DNA of 64,000 nucleotides from assembly GCA_014305025.1 (NCBI GenBank), contig JACRTY010000012.1, forward strand, positions 1-64,000, in the 5' to 3' direction. The stretch is from Candidatus Nyctobacter psychrophilus. Lineage in GTDB: Bacteria; Vulcanimicrobiota; Vulcanimicrobiia; Vulcanimicrobiales; Vulcanimicrobiaceae. Each line of letters begins with the position of its first letter. The stretch's first letter is position 1. Shown here one piece after another: positions 1 through 8,537 of the stretch. The position numbers and the translations under genes were made by a program. Under the pieces are notes generated by a model. It had not been told where the DNA came from and searched no databases. It saw only the letters and a program-made list of their open reading frames with translations.

Positions 1-80
1 CGGGCTGGCACGCCGACCCGACCCAAAAGCTCGACCCCGACGTCATCTTGTACTTGAGAAAGTACGGCTATTCCATTTAA
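1..80 (+). CDS. 3' end of an unidentified gene
   Basis: An open frame enters from the left edge in the third reading frame and stops at TAA (78-80). It encodes about 25 C-terminal residues ending in LRKYGYSI. The segment is too short to name a family. It converges on metG and the two stop codons overlap by 4 bp, a tight spacing typical of real gene ends in this window. The upstream part lies outside the window. Confidence 0.5.
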   Translation, partial: GWHADPTQKLDPDVILYLRKYGYSI

Positions 81-1609
81 GCCGTCGCGGAAACGACCGC
101 GTCCATGCGCGGAAAGAGGGGGGCGTCGGAGGGGTTCGTGCGCGTGCCCGACGCGAGGCGCCCCCACACGAGTTCGTCGCGCCATGGACCGCGCGCGGTA
201 CCGCCCAAGCCGAGTTGCTGCCAAATCATCGTTGCCGTTCCGGGCATGAAGGGCGTGAGCAGATGAGCGAGCCAGCGTAAGCCTTCACACAGGTCGTAGA
301 GCGCCGCATCGAGCGTTTCGCCGTCGCCGCGTTTGAACAGCTCCCATGGTTTGCGTTCGTCGATCGTGCGATTGAGCGCGGCGACGAGCTCCCAAATCGT
401 TTCGAGCGCTGCCCGAAAATCAAGCGCATCCAGTGCTGTGGCCACGCGCGCGCCGAGTCCGTCGAAACGTGCCCCGAAGGATTGCTCCGAAGACGCCGGC
501 ACGACGCCGTCGCGATAGCGCACCAGCATCGCGAGCGAGCGTTTCACGAGATTGCCGAGATCGTTACCGAGGTCGCCGTTGCGCCGCACCCGCATTTTCT
601 CTTCGCTGAACGAGAAGTCGCTGCCAAAGGGCGCTTCGCGCAAGAGGAAATAGCGCAATGTGTCGGCCCCGAAGCGCTGGGCGGCAGCGAAGGGATCTAC
701 GACGTTGCCCAGGCTCTTGGACATCTTCTCGCCCTCGAAGGTCATCCACCCGTGCGCGAACACGAGTTCCGGTGCCGGCAGACCGAGGGCCCACAACACG
801 GCGGGCCAGATGATCGTATGGAAGCGCGCGATTTCCTTACCGATCAACTGAACGTTCGCCGGCCAGTAGCGTTCGAAGCGCACGCCGCCGCGCGTGTAGT
901 CGAGCGCGGTGATGTAATTGAGCAGCGCGTCGAGCCACACGTACATCACGCCGCCGCCCGGCAGCGGGACGCCCCATTCCAGGCCCAACCGCGAGATGCA
1001 CAGATCGTCGAGGCCACCTTCGAGCGTGGCCATCATCTCGTTGTAGGCGCGCTCGGGTCGCACCCACCGCGGATGATCGCGATAGTACGCTAGTAAACGA
1101 TCGCGGTATTTCGAAAGCGCGAAGAACCAATCGTCTTCGGAGAGCCACTGGACTTGCCGACGGCATTCGGGGTTCGGGCAGCGTCCGTCGAGCAGTTTGG
1201 ATTCCAGCCAAAACGTCTCGTCATTGGTGCAATACCAGCCCTCGTACGTTCCGAGATAGACGTCGCCGGAGGCTTTGAGGCGTTCGAACACTTCGACGCA
1301 GGCTTCGACGTGGCGGGGTTCGGTCGTGCGGATGAAGTCGTCGTATTGCACGTCGTAGCGCGCCAGCAGCGCTTGCCACTTCGGGACGAGCGTGTCGGTC
1401 CAGGCGGCAGGGTGCAGGCCCGCCGCTGCGGCCGCCGCCGCCACCTTGCCGCCGTGCTCGTCGGTGCCGGTGAGAAAGAAGGCGTCGCCTTGCGTGCGGT
1501 GATACCGCGCGAGGACGTCGGCGGCAATCGACGTGTACGCGTGGCCGAGATGCGGGTTGCCGCTGATGTAATAGATCGGCGTGGTCACGTAAAAGGCCCG
1601 CTCCGACAT
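77..1609 (-). CDS. metG: Methionyl-tRNA synthetase
   Basis: Charges tRNA-Met with methionine in the cytoplasm. The 510-aa class I synthetase begins with the Rossmann fold, and its HIGH motif appears as HLGH at about residues 20-23. A reduced zinc-knuckle region follows (CTNDETFW, then CPNPEC near 143-148). The KMSKS signature is in GEKMSKSLGN near residue 297, followed by the anticodon-binding helical domain with the usual Trp-containing segments. The length fits the short MetG type without the C-terminal dimerisation domain. The ATG at 1609 is the natural start because the family's N-terminal FYVTTPIYY follows five residues later. It is divergent from the glycosyltransferase at 1713, with about 100 bp for promoters between them. 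Confidence 0.97.
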   Translation of the reverse strand: MSERAFYVTTPIYYISGNPHLGHAYTSIAADVLARYHRTQGDAFFLTGTDEHGGKVAAAAAAAGLHPAAWTDTLVPKWQALLARYDVQYDDFIRTTEPRHVEACVEVFERLKASGDVYLGTYEGWYCTNDETFWLESKLLDGRCPNPECRRQVQWLSEDDWFFALSKYRDRLLAYYRDHPRWVRPERAYNEMMATLEGGLDDLCISRLGLEWGVPLPGGGVMYVWLDALLNYITALDYTRGGVRFERYWPANVQLIGKEIARFHTIIWPAVLWALGLPAPELVFAHGWMTFEGEKMSKSLGNVVDPFAAAQRFGADTLRYFLLREAPFGSDFSFSEEKMRVRRNGDLGNDLGNLVKRSLAMLVRYRDGVVPASSEQSFGARFDGLGARVATALDALDFRAALETIWELVAALNRTIDERKPWELFKRGDGETLDAALYDLCEGLRWLAHLLTPFMPGTATMIWQQLGLGGTARGPWRDELVWGRLASGTRTNPSDAPLFPRMDAVVSATA

Positions 1610-1712
1610 GGGGCCGCTGTTTGGCGCGGACGGAAAGTCGTCCTGGAGTGCGCGGACTCTGCACGGCCGGATTGCTGCTTCAGGGCCGGCGCCGGCTCAC
1701 CGATAGTATGAC

Positions 1713-3056
1713 GTGAGCCGCTGGAGCCGAGTCGCGTCGCTTGCGCCGATTCCGGTGATCGCGGTGCTGCTCGGAACGCTTCTGTGGAGGGCCGCCGCGC
1801 CGGCGGCTCCGCTGCTCTCGCATCCGATAGACTTCAACGCCTTTTATTGCGGCGGGCAGGTCTTGGGCAGTGGGCTCGATCCCTATCGGGAAGGTCCCCT
1901 GCGAGCGTGCGAAGCCGCCGCATATCGCGACATCGGCATTCGGATGGAACCGTACTTGGTCGTTCCGGCCCCGTTTCCACCGTACGTGCTGTGGGCCTTT
2001 GCTGCGCTCGCGCTGTTCCCGTTCGGAGTAGCGGAGCGGTTGTGGTTCGTGACGCTGCTGCTCGTGCTCGGCCTCACGGTCGTCGTCGTTAGGCAGCTTA
2101 CAACGTTGCCGCTCATTGCGGTGGCCGCCGCGCTTTTTTGTGCCGACGGAATTGCCTCTCTCGTCATTGGACAACTCGTTCCGCTCGTCGTGCTGGGGCT
2201 CGCCGCGACGGCGCTGGCCCTGCGCAAGCAGCGTTACGCGGCGGCGGCAGCGTTCGGCTGCGTCACGCTGCTCGAACCCCATCTCGGCGTGCCGGTCTGC
2301 GTGTCGCTCATGCTGTGGGCGCCGCCGACGCGGAAAAGCGTTGCCGCCATCGGCGTCGTGTTGGCGACGGTGTCGCTTACGCCGCGTCCTTCCCGGCTCA
2401 TCGAATATGTGACGCAAGTTCTCCCCGCGCAGGGGCGGATCGAAGGCGGTAACTTCACCGCGCAGTACAGTGCCACGGCGTTGATCCACGCCCTCGGTGC
2501 GCCGCTCGACGGAGCGTTGATCGCCGGCACGCTGGGTTTTTTCGTAATGTTTGCCTTCGGGATCGTCGTGGCGAAGCACTTGGCGCGGTCCTGCGGCGAT
2601 CCGGCCTATATCGCGCTTGCGCCCCCTGCGTTCGTCTTATGCGGCGGCGCGTACGTTCACATTCACCAATTCGCCGCGGCCCTGCCGCTCGGTCTTGCGT
2701 TGTACGGGGCCGTTCGAAGCAAGGCCGTCTTACTTGCAGCGCTCCTCGCGCTCGCGGTCCCGTGGCAAGCGCTGTACGAAGAGCTGCCGCTGGCCGGCGT
2801 GATTCCGCACCATCATGTCGCCGATCCGCTTCCGGCGCTGCGCGCTTCGTTCGATCCCAAGGCGCTCGCGCAATCGTCGTGGGACATTTGGGCGCGCTAC
2901 CGCAGTGCGGTCGACGGCCGGACGGCGCTTGAAGCCGTCGCTCTCAAAGTCCCGACATGGTTCGGCATCGTCACCATCTGTTGGCTCGGATATCGCCGTT
3001 CCGGCCTCCGGGTGTCTCGCTCGACAGCGCTGCGCTCGCGGTTCGCCGGCGGCTGA
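1713..3056 (+). CDS. GT87-type (DUF2029) integral membrane glycosyltransferase
   Basis: A 447-aa polytopic protein with roughly ten hydrophobic segments. The first extracytoplasmic loop holds HPIDFNAFYCGG (about residues 37-48) and then DPYREGPL, the Asp-containing loop typical of GT-C fold GT87/DUF2029 enzymes, which transfer sugars from polyprenyl-phosphate donors on the outer face of the membrane. The C-terminal part contains the ALAVPWQAL helix and a soluble loop. The start is GTG at 1713; the nearby ATG at 1708 is out of frame and stops at once. The gene ends at TGA 3054-3056, directly before a deleted paralogue, and an intact paralogue lies at 18514-19962. The acceptor is unknown; pilus or envelope glycosylation is possible given the Tad neighbours. 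Confidence 0.8.
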   Translation: MSRWSRVASLAPIPVIAVLLGTLLWRAAAPAAPLLSHPIDFNAFYCGGQVLGSGLDPYREGPLRACEAAAYRDIGIRMEPYLVVPAPFPPYVLWAFAALALFPFGVAERLWFVTLLLVLGLTVVVVRQLTTLPLIAVAAALFCADGIASLVIGQLVPLVVLGLAATALALRKQRYAAAAAFGCVTLLEPHLGVPVCVSLMLWAPPTRKSVAAIGVVLATVSLTPRPSRLIEYVTQVLPAQGRIEGGNFTAQYSATALIHALGAPLDGALIAGTLGFFVMFAFGIVVAKHLARSCGDPAYIALAPPAFVLCGGAYVHIHQFAAALPLGLALYGAVRSKAVLLAALLALAVPWQALYEELPLAGVIPHHHVADPLPALRASFDPKALAQSSWDIWARYRSAVDGRTALEAVALKVPTWFGIVTICWLGYRRSGLRVSRSTALRSRFAGG

Positions 3057-3062
3057 TGAGCG

Positions 3063-3529
3063 ATGGGTTCGAGCAGCACGCGGACGCGAACGTACGGCAT
3101 CCTAGCGACCTTGCTCGCCGCGGGGTCTTGTTCATCGTGCTAGCGACGAAACACCACGATGCGCGTGACGATTTCCTGACGGACCCGGTCGACTTTGGCG
3201 CCTTCTACTGCGCGGGCGCGTACGTCGTGGCAGTAGTGGCCATCGTCGCGTTGGCGGTTCCGTGGCAATCGATCGCCGAGTCGGCATTCGTTGCCGACCG
3301 CTTCGCTCACAAGACGGCGCCGAGCGCGACTATCGCGCTGCCCCTCCCGCGCGCCGACGAGCCGATTGAGCGTTCGTATACGGCGTTCATCGACGCCAAT
3401 GCGGCGCGCGCCGACTTCCGAACGCCGCTGGAGCAGCTTCTCTGGAAGCTTCCGACCTGGAGCGCTCTGATCGCCCTGTTGTTCATTGCGCGCACGTGGG
3501 CAAGGCGTCCATGTATCTATCGTATCTGA
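3063..3529 (+). pseudogene. Internally deleted and frameshifted GT87 paralogue
   Basis: An ATG at 3063 opens with a typical first membrane helix (YGILATLLAAG) but reads into a stop after 26 codons. Shifting frame near 3120 restores VLFIVLATKHHDARD and then DPVDFGAFYCAG, the GT87 first-loop signature. Instead of the next ~295 residues, the frame jumps directly to AIVALAVPWQSI, which matches ALAVPWQAL about 300 residues downstream in the neighbour at 1713-3056. The end, LWKLPTWSALIAL, matches that gene's VPTWFGIVTI. The locus therefore looks like a tandem copy that lost most of its core and acquired a frameshift. It overlaps the start of the next glycosyltransferase by about 34 bp. Confidence 0.75.
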
Positions 3530-4908
3530 TCGCGGCGGCCGTGGCCGTCGCGTGGTACGTGAACCGCGGCGAGGGTTCGGGCGACGCCGTTCTGCGTCGC
3601 TGGGGTTTCCGTTCACCGCTTTGGATCTGGCTGCCGGCTGCGGCGCTGATCGTGACGTTCATTGCGCAGATCGGCATCGATCGGACGTACGCGGCGACGG
3701 GCCGCCACGTCGGTTCGGGCTACGTCTCCTATCCGATCGCGATCGTTGCCGACGGCACGCAGTCGGTTGTCGGCGACGTTGTGGCGGGGCTGCTTGCTGT
3801 CATACAGTCGGCGCTGCTCGCCGTCCTCGCAGCTGCGATGTCCGTACGCCGCAAGCGTTGCGATGCGCCGGTCGTGGCCGCCGCCTCGGTCGTAACCGTT
3901 ATCCTCGCGCTCTGGGCGCCGGTCGCGACGAGCGCCGACTTCTATGCGTACGTGGGCACCGCGGTGGCGGCCGGTTCACCGTATCACCCGGCTGCACAGC
4001 CTTTTTCCGGCGAGCATGCCGTCATCAATGTGCTGTGGGGTCTGCCCGTTATCGCCAGTCCCTACGGGCCGCTCTGGAGCGCGATCGCGAAGTTTCTGCT
4101 GCTGCCGCTCCATTCGCTTGGAGCGCAGCTTTTCAGTTTGCGCTGTCTCGGCGCGGCTGCCTTTGCCGGTTGCGTGATCGTGCTGTTCGTCCTGCGGGTT
4201 CCGCGCGCCGCGATCGCCGCGTTCGCGCTCAACCCGGCGCTCATCGCCCAATACGTCATGGATGCACACAATGACGGGTTGGGTTTATTGCTCGTTCTCG
4301 CGGCGCTCGCTGCCGCGCGCGTGCCGATCGTAGCGGCGTTACTTGTCACCGCGGCCGGCTGCATCAAACTGCCCTTTTTGGCGCTGGGCGCAGTCGCCTT
4401 TCGGTCCAGGCCGCGCTGCAGCGAACGCATCGGCCTGATGGGTTTCGCGATCGTGATCGCAGCCGGATGGTACGCCGCTTGTGTGGGAGCAAATTTCCTT
4501 TCCGTAATGGGCGGCGCTTCGCGCGTCTACGCGGCGGCGGACGGCGCCGCACTTGCAGCGCATGTCGCAGCCGCCGCCGTTGCGCTCGTCGCCCTTGCAG
4601 GAGCGTTGCTGCTCCGACGCTTCTGCGGCGGCGCTTCCTGGAGCTTCTCCGCCCTAGCGGTAACGCCGGTGCCGTGGTACTTGGGGTGGGGTTTGCCGTA
4701 CGCGTTGTGCAGCGGCGCCGCCGTGCCGTTCTTGATTTCGCTGCCGCTGGCCGCTGACCTGACGTCGCAGACCTTCGCCCCGACCATGCTGACCCTTGGA
4801 CTTGCACTCATCATCACGCTGTCGGCTTTTTGCGCTATCGCGCGTAAAGCATTACCGTTGGCAACGTCTCTCGTCGCCTGTGGTAAACGTTTGCCGTCCC
4901 GGCCGTAG
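3496..4908 (+). CDS. GT-C family membrane mannosyltransferase-like protein
   Basis: A 470-aa polytopic protein. It has an Asp-containing first loop (TSADFYAYVGT), SPYHP, YGPLWSAIAK and FALNPALI...DAHNDGLG. This NP...HND arrangement is typical of GT87/MptA-MptB-like polyprenol-phosphate mannosyltransferases that extend glycans outside the cytoplasmic membrane. At least ten hydrophobic helices are visible. The frame opens at GTG 3496; ATG 3511 is an equally plausible start because the earlier residues overlap the deleted GT87 copy upstream. It sits in a co-directional run of GT-C genes starting at 1713. The acceptor cannot be read from the sequence. Confidence 0.72.
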   Translation: MGKASMYLSYLIAAAVAVAWYVNRGEGSGDAVLRRWGFRSPLWIWLPAAALIVTFIAQIGIDRTYAATGRHVGSGYVSYPIAIVADGTQSVVGDVVAGLLAVIQSALLAVLAAAMSVRRKRCDAPVVAAASVVTVILALWAPVATSADFYAYVGTAVAAGSPYHPAAQPFSGEHAVINVLWGLPVIASPYGPLWSAIAKFLLLPLHSLGAQLFSLRCLGAAAFAGCVIVLFVLRVPRAAIAAFALNPALIAQYVMDAHNDGLGLLLVLAALAAARVPIVAALLVTAAGCIKLPFLALGAVAFRSRPRCSERIGLMGFAIVIAAGWYAACVGANFLSVMGGASRVYAAADGAALAAHVAAAAVALVALAGALLLRRFCGGASWSFSALAVTPVPWYLGWGLPYALCSGAAVPFLISLPLAADLTSQTFAPTMLTLGLALIITLSAFCAIARKALPLATSLVACGKRLPSRP

Positions 4909-4909
4909 T

Positions 4910-5800
4910 CTACGCGGGCAACGACGTGCCCGGCGAGCGGCTGGCCTTGTGGCGGCGGACGATGCGGTCGTAGAGCGCGTGGCGTTCGCCGTAGCCTTCG
5001 CGCACCAGCGTTTTTGCGATTTGGGCGATCGGCGTACCGTCGGCCAGCGCCGCGTCGATCGTGCGGTCGAGCGTTACGTCGCCGGACTGCGCCGTCGGCG
5101 ACGTCGCGTACACCGCGCGCGTGCCGTCTTTGGGACGCACGTGCGCCGCGATGACCAGCGCAATCTCGCCACGCACCGGTCGCTCCAAGCCGTCGAGCAC
5201 CGCAGCCGGGCTACCGACGAGGTGCTGTTCGTGCAGTTTTGTCAGCTCGCGCCCGACGAAAACGCGCGCGTCGGCCGCAAGCGCGCGTAAGGCCTCGAGG
5301 GTCGCGACGATGCGATGCGGCGATTCGAAAAATACCGTCGCGCCGTCGCGTGCGAGGGCTGCTTTGAGCGCTCGCTCGAGTTCGTTTTGTCCGCGAGGAA
5401 CGAACCCCGCGAAGACGAGCGGTGGTATCTCGAAGCCCGAGAGCACCGCGGCCGCCATCACGGCGCTGGCTCCCGGCAGCACCTCGACGGCGATGCCGGC
5501 CGCCCGCGCGGCCGTAACCAGCGCTCGCCCGGGATCCGAAATCGCCGGCATGCCCGCGTCCGAGGTCACGGCGACGCTTTGGTCGGCGGCGCGTTCGAGG
5601 ATCGCACCGGTAACCGAATTGGCGTTCTGCTCGCGATAACTCCAGATCGTCTTTGGCGGAAGCTCCAGTGCACCCAAGAGCCGGCGCGCGACCCGTGTGT
5701 CTTCTGCGACCAGTAGATCGCAGCTGCGCAGCGCCTCAAGGGCACGCACGGTGATGTCGCCCAGATTCCCGATCGGCGTCGGCACGAACGTCAAGCCCAT
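4910..5800 (-). CDS. rsmI: 16S rRNA (cytidine-1402-2'-O)-methyltransferase
   Basis: Methylates the ribose of C1402 in 16S rRNA using S-adenosylmethionine and helps tune decoding at the P site. The 296-aa protein has the tetrapyrrole-methylase fold. The N-terminal VPTPIGNLGDIT, the AEDTR segment (about 34-38), TSDAGMPAISDPG (about 79-91) and VLPGASAVMAA are hallmark RsmI motifs. The C-terminal GRELTKLHEQ is also typical. The ATG at 5800 immediately precedes the conserved start. It converges on the glycosyltransferase ending at 4908 with a 1-bp gap. Confidence 0.96.
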   Translation of the reverse strand: MGLTFVPTPIGNLGDITVRALEALRSCDLLVAEDTRVARRLLGALELPPKTIWSYREQNANSVTGAILERAADQSVAVTSDAGMPAISDPGRALVTAARAAGIAVEVLPGASAVMAAAVLSGFEIPPLVFAGFVPRGQNELERALKAALARDGATVFFESPHRIVATLEALRALAADARVFVGRELTKLHEQHLVGSPAAVLDGLERPVRGEIALVIAAHVRPKDGTRAVYATSPTAQSGDVTLDRTIDAALADGTPIAQIAKTLVREGYGERHALYDRIVRRHKASRSPGTSLPA

Positions 5801-5878
5801 CGCCGATGGGTTTCGCTGGCGCGCGGGAAAAAACTTCGAGTTTAGGGAGCCGTCGGCCTAACGATGCGCCCTAATTAT

Positions 5879-5914
5879 GATGCGTAGGATTCAGGCTGCT
5901 GAATCCTACGCATC
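5879..5914 (-). terminator. Perfect 16-bp hairpin at the end of the NlpC/P60 gene
   Basis: Arms 5879-5894 and 5899-5914 are exact inverted repeats around a 4-nt loop. The stop codon of the NlpC/P60 gene (TAG, complement of 5906-5908) lies inside one arm. An AT-rich stretch but no long U tract follows on the minus strand, so termination is likely but not certain. Confidence 0.6.
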
Positions 5915-6514
5915 GGGTAAGAAGCGGCGCGCGCCGAGATACCGGCTGCGGAAGTATTCGGAGGCGAACGTCGTGACGTGAACGTCGGCACCGATTGCGT
6001 TGACGAAGCGGCCACCGCCGAGATAAACCCCGACGTGCGACGCGCCCCAGTCATAGGTTTGGAAGAAGACGAGATCGCCGGGCAGCGGATCGCCCTGCAC
6101 GGCCCTTCCCGCGGCGAACTGCACGTCGGCGGTGCGCGGGATCGCAATGCCGAGCCGACCGTACACGTACGCCGTGAAGCCGGAGCAGTCGAACCCGCTC
6201 GGCGATGAGCCGCCCCAAACGTATGGCCGTCCGATGAACGAGAGCGCGGTGCGCAGCAGGCGATCGGCGCCCGGTAAGGCGGCGGGCATAAAGGCGCCTT
6301 CACTCGGCGACCGGTTTACGACGGCGCGCGTTCTCGGACGTTTTTCATGCCGCGTCGCGTGAGGCGGGCGCGGGGCAAGTGTGACGCCGCTCATGATGAC
6401 CGTGACGCCGCCGACCGTGCTGACGGTCGTGGTCGTGTCCGCGCGCGCCGCGGTGCTTGTCGCGGCCAGCATTGCGCAGAAAAGGAAGGCAGTACCGCAG
6501 CGGGCGAGGCGCAT
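5906..6514 (-). CDS. Secreted NlpC/P60 family cell-wall hydrolase
   Basis: A 202-aa exported protein. The proposed ATG at 6514 is preceded by GGAGG and starts a signal peptide (RLARCGTAFLFCAMLAA...ARA). A longer open frame reaches 6625 but adds a non-signal-like leader. After a low-complexity linker, the NlpC/P60 domain covers about residues 85-200. The nucleophile Cys is in FDCSGFTAY and the catalytic His in SHVGVYLGGG. The family cleaves peptide crosslinks in peptidoglycan, often D-glutamyl-mDAP bonds. It is divergent from the Flp pilin at 6781, so it may serve wall remodelling for the pilus (inference). Confidence 0.9.
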   Translation of the reverse strand: MRLARCGTAFLFCAMLAATSTAARADTTTTVSTVGGVTVIMSGVTLAPRPPHATRHEKRPRTRAVVNRSPSEGAFMPAALPGADRLLRTALSFIGRPYVWGGSSPSGFDCSGFTAYVYGRLGIAIPRTADVQFAAGRAVQGDPLPGDLVFFQTYDWGASHVGVYLGGGRFVNAIGADVHVTTFASEYFRSRYLGARRFLPDA

Positions 6515-6780
6515 GGTCCTCCACTGTTCGGCCGCGGCCGATTTGCGCTTGAGCGCGTTAAGACTCGGCAAAGACGCCCGAAGTTCGGCCTCGCCGCTAA
6601 TGTCGGTCGCCTGCGCTGACGACAACGTCAGTGGGCCGGGTTTGACCTCACCGGCATTCCGCTGTGAGGCACGGCTCGTTCCCGAGTTCGGCGCTTACAA
6701 TCGCCCGCGATTTGCGTCGATCCGGGGGTCGTACCTCACACTCGATCCACTCCTCCGCCACCTTACTGAAAGGGAAATCC

Positions 6781-6948
6781 GTGCTCAAGTCCTTTACCAA
6801 CATGTTGCGCGACGATGACGGGCAGGGCCTCGTCGAGTACGCGCTGATCATCGCGCTCGTCTCGATCGTCGCGATCACCGCTCTCACGTTCCTGGGCAAG
6901 AAGGCCAACAACACCCTCAACAACGCAGCCAACGCGCTCTCCAACTAG
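6781..6948 (+). CDS. flp: Flp/Fap-type pilin
   Basis: A 55-aa class IVb prepilin. The GTG at 6781 follows a good Shine-Dalgarno (GAAAGGGA) and gives a short leader, then DDDGQGLVEYALIIAL. Cleavage after the Gly would leave Glu and Tyr at mature positions 5 and 6, the conserved pair in Flp pilins. A single hydrophobic helix follows, with a Lys/Asn-rich tail. A longer frame upstream to 6664 lacks pilin features and I treat it as untranslated. A strong terminator follows at 6961, so the pilin probably has its own abundant transcript. The peptidases just downstream likely process it. Confidence 0.93.
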   Translation: MLKSFTNMLRDDDGQGLVEYALIIALVSIVAITALTFLGKKANNTLNNAANALSN

Positions 6949-6960
6949 GTTCCGTTCCCA

Positions 6961-7006
6961 CGCCTCCCGACGTGCCGGTGCACCTCGGGGGGCGTTTCTT
7001 TTTCTT
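6961..7006 (+). terminator. Rho-independent terminator after the Flp pilin gene
   Basis: Arms 6961-6975 and 6980-6994 pair at 13 of 15 positions around a 4-nt loop. They are followed by a T-rich tract (TTTCTTTTTCTT, 6995-7006). It lies only 14 bp before the next start codon, so it probably sets a pilin-to-peptidase expression ratio by partial read-through. Confidence 0.85.
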
Positions 7007-7020
7007 AAAAAAGAGGCGCC

Positions 7021-7566
7021 ATGTTCGTACATTCCGTCTCCGTGTCGCCCGCCGTCTGTGCCGTCCTTGCGGCGTGTGCCGTAGCGGTCATCACCGATCT
7101 GCGCGCGCGACGTATTCCCAACGTCTTGACCGCCGCACTCGCGCTCGCCGCGCTCGTAGTCGCCGGCCTAGCCGGTCCCACCGCCCTGATCGTTGCCGTT
7201 GCGACCTTGCTCGGCGTCACGCTGCTCGGCTTCGTGGCGTTTTCGATGCATTGGCTGGGGGGCGGCGACGTGAAACTGTTGGCCGCGAGCGCCGCGATGT
7301 TGGGCTTTCCGGACTCGCTGTCGTTCCTGCTCTACACGGCACTCGGCGGCGGAGTCTTTGCCCTCGTGTATGCCGCGGGCAGCGGACGCTTGCGCACGGT
7401 CCTCACGTCGGTCGCGCTCGTCGTGCGGCCGCTGCTCTATAAAGGCACCCGGTCCGTCCCGCCGGCGCGGACGACGAAGTTGCCGTATGCCGTCGCGATC
7501 GCGGCCGGCGCGCTCGCCGTTGCCCTTTCGCACACCGCAGCACCGTTCCTGAAGCTCGCGCTTTGA
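7021..7566 (+). CDS. A24 family prepilin peptidase (TadV/CpaA-like)
   Basis: A 181-aa membrane aspartyl protease that would remove the leader from Flp-type prepilins. The first catalytic Asp is in VITDLRARRIPN (about residue 27). The second is in the GxGD motif of WLGGGDVKLLA (about residue 82). Six hydrophobic segments are expected, and it lacks the N-methyltransferase domain of long PilD. The ATG at 7021 follows AAAGAGG. It overlaps a second A24 peptidase by 4 bp, an unusual pairing. Confidence 0.9.
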   Translation: MFVHSVSVSPAVCAVLAACAVAVITDLRARRIPNVLTAALALAALVVAGLAGPTALIVAVATLLGVTLLGFVAFSMHWLGGGDVKLLAASAAMLGFPDSLSFLLYTALGGGVFALVYAAGSGRLRTVLTSVALVVRPLLYKGTRSVPPARTTKLPYAVAIAAGALAVALSHTAAPFLKLAL

Positions 7567-8183
7567 GGGCGACGGCATGGGGCGCGAGCTCGCTCGACGC
7601 ACTGGCCTACGCCGCCGTCGCAGCCGTTGCCGTATGGGCGAGCGCGCGCGTGTGCCGCACGATCGTGCCGTTCGACGATGGTCCGCGTCCCGGACGCCCT
7701 CCGATCACCGCCCTGATTGCCGCCGCCGCAGCGATCGGATTTGCGCTCCCTGCGCGAGGCGTTCCGGGAACGTCGCTCGCGCTGTATGCGGTGCTGACTG
7801 CTGCGCTCGCGGCCTGCTGGTACAGCGACGTGCGCTGCGGGATCTTGCCCGACGTCTTCACCTTAGCGCCGCTGGCCATCGTGCTCGCCGCCGCCGCGTC
7901 TAGCCACAACGCTGCGCCGCTCTTGTCGGCGGCAATCGTCGGCGTACCATTCGCCTTCGCCGCATTCGCTTCACGCGGTCGCGGCATGGGTTGGGGCGAC
8001 GTGAAACTCGTTGCTCTGGGCGCAGCGGTGCTCGGCTGGCAGACGTCGCTCTTGGCGTTCGCGGTTGCATGCCTGCTGGCTGCCGGTGTCGCGGCGCTGC
8101 GCGGCAGGTGCCGCGCGCCCATCGCGTTCGCTCCGTATCTCGTCGCCTCGATTGCGGTCGCGCTCACCGTTCCGGGATTCTGA
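7563..8183 (+). CDS. Second A24 family prepilin peptidase
   Basis: A 206-aa membrane protein. It has the two A24 aspartates: YSDVRCGILPD (about residue 85) and MGWGDVKLVALG (GxGD, about residue 145). An N-terminal helix precedes the core. The C-terminal FAPYL segment is the usual last-helix motif. The likely start is TTG 7563, overlapping the TGA of the preceding peptidase. Two active-looking A24 enzymes in a row suggest distinct substrates, such as the Flp pilins versus the TadE/TadG-like pseudopilins at 14-17 kb (inference). Confidence 0.88.
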   Translation: MRATAWGASSLDALAYAAVAAVAVWASARVCRTIVPFDDGPRPGRPPITALIAAAAAIGFALPARGVPGTSLALYAVLTAALAACWYSDVRCGILPDVFTLAPLAIVLAAAASSHNAAPLLSAAIVGVPFAFAAFASRGRGMGWGDVKLVALGAAVLGWQTSLLAFAVACLLAAGVAALRGRCRAPIAFAPYLVASIAVALTVPGF

Positions 8184-8186
8184 AGC

Positions 8187-8537
8187 ATGGCAAAAGCGTT
8201 CGTTCTTCACAATCGCACGAGCGGCGACGTCCTTGCGTCGCGCGTGAGACGCGCTGCCGATCCGCTCGCGCGCGGCATTGGGCTGTTGGCGCGCGCGCGC
8301 GTTGCGGCCGATGAAGGCGTGTGGATCGGCGGTTGTTCGGCCGTGCACACGCTGGGCATGCGGGCGACGATCGACCTCTACTTTCTCGACCGCGACGGCT
8401 GCGTCATGAAGATCGTACCCGCCGTTTCGCCCGGGCGCTTATCGGTCTCGTGCCGCGGCGCGAAAAACGTCGTCGAGCTCGGCGCCGCGGGCGACGAGCG
8501 CCCCGTGCGCCTCGGCGACCGGCTCGCTTTGGAATGA
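8187..8537 (+). CDS. DUF192 family protein
   Basis: A 116-aa protein with the DUF192 core: LARGIGLLAR, then GGCSAVHTLGMRATIDLYFLD and the C-terminal NVVELGAA...VRLGDRL. The fold is a small beta barrel and its biochemical role is unknown. No signal peptide is visible, while many homologues are secreted. It lies 3 bp after the peptidase gene and overlaps the next gene by 4 bp, so it is probably co-transcribed with the pilus-processing genes. Confidence 0.88.
   Translation: MAKAFVLHNRTSGDVLASRVRRAADPLARGIGLLARARVAADEGVWIGGCSAVHTLGMRATIDLYFLDRDGCVMKIVPAVSPGRLSVSCRGAKNVVELGAAGDERPVRLGDRLALE

Noticed and set aside
1680-2579. Long minus-strand open frame opposite the GT87 gene
   Set aside because: Composition is Arg/Gln-rich with no motifs, as expected of antisense frames in GC-rich genes; the plus-strand product has clear GT87 features.
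5801-5878. Gene in the rsmI to NlpC gap
   Set aside because: Only 78 bp, no frame with a start; it contains spacer and the hairpin base.
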